From: Candidatus Segatella intestinihominis
Lineage (GTDB): Bacteria; Bacteroidota; Bacteroidia; Bacteroidales; Bacteroidaceae
Assembly (NCBI GenBank): GCA_900548535.1
Contig: URLG01000060.1
Location: 1 to 15,984, forward strand
DNA length: 15,984 bases
Direction: 5' to 3'
Under the pieces are notes generated by a model. That model was given only the letters and a program-made list of their open reading frames with translations. It did not search any database and was not told where the DNA came from. The translations under genes were made by a program, and so were the position numbers. Positions 12,324 through 15,984 of the stretch are shown in pieces. The first letter of the stretch is position 1, and every line of letters starts with the position of its first letter.

Positions 12324-13868
12324 TTATTGTTTTGCTGGTAATACCTGCGAAATACCCTGCTCTCGATGGCAAATCTGCACTTCCACACCAAACTTTTCGT
12401 GGATATGCTCTGCCAGATGCTGGGCTGAATAGACACTGCGATGCTGACCGCCCGTGCAACCAAAACAGAACATCAACGAGGTAAAGCCACGCTGGATATA
12501 TCGATTCACATGATGATCGGCTAGCTTATACACGCTCTCCAAGAATGTGAGGATTTCGCCATCATCCTCCAAGAATCGGATCACCGGCTCGTCCAAACCC
12601 GTGAGTTTCTTGTAAGGCTCATATCTGCCAGGGTTGTGAGTGCTGCGGCAATCGAACACATAGCCACCACCATTGCCCGAAGGGTCTTCAGGGATACCTT
12701 TCTTAAAGGAGAAACTATACACACGCACCACCAAGGGACCCTTGCCATCATACTTAGAGAAAGTAGCAGGTCCGTCCTGTGGATGGGAGGTGTAGATATT
12801 CTTATCGGTAGTCTTGTAACCATCGGCACGATTCAGGGCTGCCGTCTCGATGCGCTTAAACTGTGGCAGCTCGGTGAGTCGGCGCAGCATATCCATCATA
12901 TAAGGATAAGGGAACACCTTCTCGCCCATCTTCAAGAGATCGCGCAGATTCTGGATGGCTGGCGGAATGCTATCGATGAAATGCTTCTTGCGCTCAAAAT
13001 AGCCACGAAAACCGTAGGCTCCCAATACCTGCAAGGTACGGAAGAGCACGAAGAGACTGAGGCGATTCACAAAATGGCGAACCGTTGGCACCTCGGTATA
13101 GTTCTTCAGAGACTGATAGTATTCCCACACCAACTCTCGGCGGAGCTTGAAGGAATACTTAGCCGATGCCTGCCAGAGGAAGGAAGCCAAGTCATAATAG
13201 AATGGTCCCTTCCTGCCACCTTGGAAATCAATAAAGTATGGATTGCCGTTATCGTCAAGCATTATGTTGCGCGCCTGGAAGTCACGATACAAGAAACAAT
13301 CCATCGGCTCGGAAGTCAAGTCCTTGGCAAAGAGGCGGAAGTTTGCCTCCAATTTCAACTCATGGAAATCCAGGTCGGTAGGCTTGAGGAAACAATACTT
13401 GAAATAGTTGAGGTCGAAGAGCACGCTATCCACATCAAACTCTGGCTGTGGATAACAATTCTCCCAGTCCAGTCCTCGTGCTCCACGCACCTGGATGTTA
13501 GGGAGTTCGCGAATGGTACGTTTCAAGAGGTCCTTCTCCTTCTGGTTGTATCTGCCGCCAGCCTCTCGTCCGCCCTTGATGGCATCAAAGAGCGAAGTGC
13601 CACCCAGATCGGTCTGGATATAGCACAGTTCATCATCGCTCACGGCAAGCACCTTAGGCACAGGCAACTGGCGGAGATTGAAATGATTGGCAAGATAGAT
13701 AAAGGCATGATCCTCATCACGGCTCGTGCCTATCACACCTATCACCGTATCACCATCTTGCTTGATGATACGATAATACTGACGGTTGCTGCCCTGCCCT
13801 GGCAGTTTTACGATGTCGGCAGGTTCCTCTCCCGCCCACTGTCGATAGAGACTAATTAGCTTTTCCAT
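12324..13868 (-). CDS. AmgK-like sugar kinase fused to a RapZ C-terminal domain
   Basis: This 514-residue protein is a two-domain fusion. Residues about 1-330 form an aminoglycoside-phosphotransferase-fold kinase: nucleotide loop LPGQGSNRQYYRI (22-34), catalytic YRDFQARN with Asp196 and Asn201, and DFQGG with metal-binding Asp214. This resembles AmgK, which phosphorylates MurNAc/GlcNAc at the anomeric carbon. Residues about 378-505 match the RapZ C-terminal domain: VRVYSFSFKKGIP, YVFDCRSTHNPGRYEPYKKL, TGLDEPVIRFLE and GCTGGQHRSVYSAQHLAEHI (470-489). In E. coli this domain senses glucosamine-6-phosphate. The RapZ N-terminal P-loop domain is missing. The gene overlaps the small membrane protein upstream and is followed by the MurU-like gene after 71 bases. 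A sugar kinase governed by GlcN6P is my inference. Confidence 0.9.
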   Translation of the reverse strand: MEKLISLYRQWAGEEPADIVKLPGQGSNRQYYRIIKQDGDTVIGVIGTSRDEDHAFIYLANHFNLRQLPVPKVLAVSDDELCYIQTDLGGTSLFDAIKGGREAGGRYNQKEKDLLKRTIRELPNIQVRGARGLDWENCYPQPEFDVDSVLFDLNYFKYCFLKPTDLDFHELKLEANFRLFAKDLTSEPMDCFLYRDFQARNIMLDDNGNPYFIDFQGGRKGPFYYDLASFLWQASAKYSFKLRRELVWEYYQSLKNYTEVPTVRHFVNRLSLFVLFRTLQVLGAYGFRGYFERKKHFIDSIPPAIQNLRDLLKMGEKVFPYPYMMDMLRRLTELPQFKRIETAALNRADGYKTTDKNIYTSHPQDGPATFSKYDGKGPLVVRVYSFSFKKGIPEDPSGNGGGYVFDCRSTHNPGRYEPYKKLTGLDEPVIRFLEDDGEILTFLESVYKLADHHVNRYIQRGFTSLMFCFGCTGGQHRSVYSAQHLAEHIHEKFGVEVQICHREQGISQVLPAKQ

Positions 13869-14067
13869 CCTCTTCTATTTTTCTACGTCTTCTGTTGTCA
13901 TCTATCTTCTGGGCAAAGTTATCGCCCACGAATAGAATCAATAAGATACCTAGCGTAGTTAGGAATGAATTCAAATTAGTCATGCCCAACTCAGCCTTTG
14001 TAATATAGATAAGTCCTCCGATAACAATCAGGAAGACCAACGCTTTTTTCCAATCAATCTGTTTCAT
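13852..14067 (-). CDS. Small two-helix membrane protein of unknown function
   Basis: From the ATG at 14067 the product has 71 residues: MKQIDWKKALVFLIVIGGLI with a first helix (about 9-24), a second helix (about 36-50, TTLGILLILFVGDNF) and a very basic/acidic tail with RRRRK. I do not recognise a family. Its stop lies inside the next gene, overlapping it by 17 bases, which suggests translational coupling to the kinase-RapZ fusion. A consensus promoter ends only four bases before the ATG, so the messenger would be leaderless or nearly so. A frame continuing upstream to 14190 would pass through that promoter and a terminator region, and I reject it. Confidence 0.6.
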   Translation of the reverse strand: MKQIDWKKALVFLIVIGGLIYITKAELGMTNLNSFLTTLGILLILFVGDNFAQKIDDNRRRRKIEEDGKAN

Positions 14068-14071
14068 GCTG

Positions 14072-14102
14072 CAAAGATACAAGTTTTTGGGGACAATACA
14101 AA
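14072..14102 (-). promoter_or_regulatory. Bacteroidota-type promoter of the small membrane protein and kinase operon
   Basis: On the minus strand TTTG (14102-14099), a 19-base spacer and TATCTTTG (14079-14072) match the consensus exactly. The -7 box ends four bases before the ATG at 14067, so the transcript start falls at or beside the initiation codon. Confidence 0.72.
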
Positions 14103-14154
14103 ATATCAAGGGGTTGTTTTTGAAAAAAGAGGCCAGATTTTGAGAAAAGGGCAC

Positions 14155-14187
14155 AAAAAAATCGGATGTCTCACGACAACCGATTTT
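14155..14187 (-). terminator. Rho-independent terminator of the candidate small RNA
   Basis: AATCGG (14160-14165) pairs with CCGATT (14180-14185), with outer A-T pairs; TGTC (14167-14170) pairs with GACA (14175-14178) across one mismatch, leaving a four-base loop. On the minus strand the stem is followed by a U-run (14160-14155). Confidence 0.8.
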
Positions 14188-14287
14188 CAAAAAACAAACT
14201 ACTTAAAAACTAATCTACTAAAACAAATCAAAAAAATATCTTTAATCGACTTATCTACTAAAGTCGGTATTGTCTTCTTTATTACGG
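14155..14287 (-). ncRNA. Candidate small RNA with own promoter and terminator
   Basis: A minus-strand consensus promoter (14291-14322) would start a transcript near 14287. About 130 bases later a U-tailed hairpin (14155-14187) would end it. The transcript contains no ATG on the minus strand. It can form a 6-bp stem-loop CGACTT/AAGTCG (14247-14252/14261-14266), and contains two related words, TTTAGTAGATAAGT and TTTAGTAGATTAGT, separated by U-rich single-stranded sequence. This promoter-stem-linker-terminator layout is what a regulatory small RNA looks like. A short plus-strand frame over the region is low-complexity lysine-rich sequence that I do not believe. No known RNA family is recognised. 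Confidence 0.55.
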
Positions 14288-14290
14288 GTG

Positions 14291-14322
14291 CAAAGTTACA
14301 AAAAAAGCGTATTTGCGCCAAA
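14291..14322 (-). promoter_or_regulatory. Bacteroidota-type promoter of the candidate small RNA
   Basis: On the minus strand TTTG (14322-14319), a 20-base spacer and TAACTTTG (14298-14291) match the consensus exactly. It lies about 40 bases past the groEL terminator and faces the candidate small RNA. Confidence 0.7.
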
Positions 14323-14361
14323 TAATTTTGCAGTTTTTTGCATCTTTTGCCTCAAAAAACA

Positions 14362-14400
14362 AAAAAAATAGGGATAATTCTTTGAGAATCACCCCTATTT
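14362..14400 (-). terminator. Rho-independent terminator of groEL
   Basis: AAATAGGG (14366-14373) pairs with CCCTATTT (14393-14400), with an inner ATTCT/AGAAT pairing. On the minus strand the stem is followed by a run of Us. It lies about 65 bases after the groEL stop codon. Confidence 0.85.
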
Positions 14401-14464
14401 GATATTTATAGTTTACATTTAAAGCATTTTAGATACTGCTTATTTTGATGCAGTTATCGCTAGA

Positions 14465-15984
14465 TTACATCATGCCGCCCATGCCTGGAGCTGCTGCTGG
14501 AGCTGCTGGAGCTGGCTCTGGTTTATCAACCAATACGCACTCTGTGGTCAAGAACAAGCCTGCGATAGAAGCTGCATTCTCAAGAGCTACACGCTCTACC
14601 TTGGCTGGATCTACGATACCTGCCTGGCGCATATCCTCGTAAACGTCCTTGCGAGCATTGTAACCGAAGTCGCCCTCGCCCTCACGAACCTTGTTTACTA
14701 CTACGCTGCCCTCGCCACCGGCATTGGCAACAATCTGACGGAGAGGCTCCTCGATGGCGCGCTCTACGATGCGGATACCAGTAGTCTCATCAGCGTTATC
14801 ACCCTTCAAGTCCTTCAAAGCCTCAAGAGCACGGATGTAGGTAGTACCACCACCAGCTACGATACCTTCCTCGATAGCTGCACGGGTAGCGCAGAGAGCA
14901 TCGTCTACACGATCCTTCTTCTCCTTCATCTCAACCTCAGAGTTAGCACCAACATAGAGAACGGCTACACCACCAGCAAGCTTAGCCAAACGCTCCTGAA
15001 GTTTCTCCTTGTCGTAAGAAGACTTGGTGTTCTCAATCTCGTTCTTGATCTGAGCTACACGATCCTGGATATTAGCCTTCTCGCCATGACCATTCACGAT
15101 AGTAGTGTTGTCCTTGGTTACGGTAACCTTGTCGGCAGAACCCAGCATATCGAGTGTAGCCTGCTCCAACTTCAAGCCCTTCTCCTCAGAGATAACAACA
15201 CCGCCTGTCAATACAGCGATATCCTCCAACATAGCCTTGCGACGATCGCCGAAGCCAGGAGCCTTGACAGCACAAATCTTCAAACCACCACGCAAGCGGT
15301 TAACTACCAATGTAGTCAAAGCCTCAGAGTCTACATCCTCTGCGATAACCAACAATGGGCGACCGCTCTCAGCAGCAGGCTGGAGGATTGGCAAGAACTC
15401 CTTGAGGTTAGAGATCTTTTTATCATAAAGGAGGATGTATGGATTGTCCATTACGCACTCCATCTTGTCAGCATCGGTCATGAAGTAACCGCTCAAGTAA
15501 CCACGGTCGAACTGCATACCCTCAACAACACCGATGTTAGTATCACGGCTCTTGCTCTCCTCGATAGTGATGACACCATCCTTAGATACCTTGCGCATAG
15601 CGTCAGCCAAGAGCTTACCAATCTCTGCATCATTGTTGGCAGAAACAGTAGCTACCTGCTCAATCTTGTCGTAGTTGTCATCTACCTGCTCTGCATGGTT
15701 CTTGATGAACTCAACAACAGCAGCCACAGCCTTGTCGATACCACGCTTCAAATCCATTGGATTGGCGCCAGCGGTAACGTTCTTCAAGCCCTCAGTTACG
15801 ATAGCCTGAGTCAAGATAGTAGCGGTTGTAGTACCATCACCAGCGTCATCGCCAGTCTTGCTAGCTACGCTCTTAACGAGCTGAGCACCAGTATTCTCAA
15901 ACTTATTCTCAAGTTCTACTTCCTTAGCTACGGTAACACCATCCTTAGTAATCTGAGGAGCACCAAACTTCTTTTCGATTACCA
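14465..15984 (-). CDS. groEL: Chaperonin GroEL, 60 kDa subunit (5' end outside window)
   Basis: GroEL forms the double-ring ATP-driven protein-folding chamber with GroES in the cytoplasm. About 506 codons are present, and by comparison with the E. coli protein about 38 N-terminal residues are missing. The visible part starts VIEKKFGAPQITKDGVTVAK, then has the ATP-site GDGTTTAT. Apical-domain sequence such as FDRGYLSGYFMTD and the equatorial VGANSEVEMKEKKDRVDDAL (the Asp aligning with catalytic Asp398) follow, then IEEGIVAGGG. It ends with the flexible tail PAPAAPAAAPGMGGMM. The open frame continues to the window edge without a stop, so the gene is intact here. groES would normally lie just upstream, beyond the window. 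Confidence 0.98.
   Translation of the reverse strand, partial: VIEKKFGAPQITKDGVTVAKEVELENKFENTGAQLVKSVASKTGDDAGDGTTTATILTQAIVTEGLKNVTAGANPMDLKRGIDKAVAAVVEFIKNHAEQVDDNYDKIEQVATVSANNDAEIGKLLADAMRKVSKDGVITIEESKSRDTNIGVVEGMQFDRGYLSGYFMTDADKMECVMDNPYILLYDKKISNLKEFLPILQPAAESGRPLLVIAEDVDSEALTTLVVNRLRGGLKICAVKAPGFGDRRKAMLEDIAVLTGGVVISEEKGLKLEQATLDMLGSADKVTVTKDNTTIVNGHGEKANIQDRVAQIKNEIENTKSSYDKEKLQERLAKLAGGVAVLYVGANSEVEMKEKKDRVDDALCATRAAIEEGIVAGGGTTYIRALEALKDLKGDNADETTGIRIVERAIEEPLRQIVANAGGEGSVVVNKVREGEGDFGYNARKDVYEDMRQAGIVDPAKVERVALENAASIAGLFLTTECVLVDKPEPAPAAPAAAPGMGGMM

Noticed and set aside
12636..13859. 407-codon plus-strand frame opposite the kinase-RapZ gene
   Set aside because: The minus strand encodes recognisable catalytic motifs throughout; the plus-strand frame is a codon-bias shadow without family features.
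13852..14190. 112-residue version of the small membrane protein
   Set aside because: The extra 41 residues are encoded across a consensus promoter and a terminator hairpin; the natural start is at 14067.
14140..14325. 61-codon plus-strand frame opposite the candidate small RNA
   Set aside because: Composition is Lys/Thr/Leu-rich A/T-driven sequence, there is no visible family or ribosome-binding site, and it is antisense to a promoter-terminator unit.

Overview
The window looks like chromosomal DNA of a Bacteroidales bacterium, most likely Prevotella/Segatella or a close relative. Several intergenic regions carry the Bacteroidota promoter pattern TTTG-N19/20-TAnnTTTG. A DUF4492 gene precedes cydAB, an AmgK-like kinase is fused to a RapZ C-terminal domain, and GroEL ends in a GMGGMM tail. 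The genus is inferred from these features, not proven.

Layout from left to right. At 1-48 (-) lies the first part of a type I GAPDH gene. At 436-1365 (+) are mscL and a cysteine-rich C_GCAxxG_C_C protein, closed by a very long hairpin that contains the second gene's stop codon. At about 1434-2018 (-) is a small graveyard: an intact promoter, a 35-codon stump of a MNT-type nucleotidyltransferase, and an internal fragment of a McrB-like GTPase. At 2025-3075 (-) one promoter serves a rhodanese lipoprotein and an O6-alkylguanine DNA alkyltransferase (ogt). At 3129-3414 lies a gene-free array with a 22-nt period. At 3500-6579 (+) is the cytochrome bd oxidase operon (DUF4492-cydA-cydB).

Two terminators separate it from a minus-strand ECF sigma factor locus at 6750-8271: sigma, a putative membrane anti-sigma, and an LTXXQ/Spy-like periplasmic protein. 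Then come a plus-strand orphan promoter with hairpins (8386-8535), a compact ComEC (8536-9768), guaA (9837-11447), a MurU-like sugar-1-phosphate nucleotidyltransferase (11524-12252), the kinase-RapZ fusion (12324-13868), and a small two-helix membrane protein (13852-14067). A candidate minus-strand small RNA with its own promoter and terminator lies at 14155-14287. The window ends in a 5'-truncated groEL (14465-15984).

How the genes fit together: cydAB gives high-affinity oxygen reduction. The kinase and MurU-like pair suggests anomeric amino-sugar recycling feeding UDP-sugars for peptidoglycan, possibly gated by glucosamine-6-phosphate through the RapZ domain. The sigma locus looks like an envelope-stress circuit. 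The observations I rate most highly are the 22-nt periodic array, the kinase-RapZ fusion, and the small RNA next to groEL.
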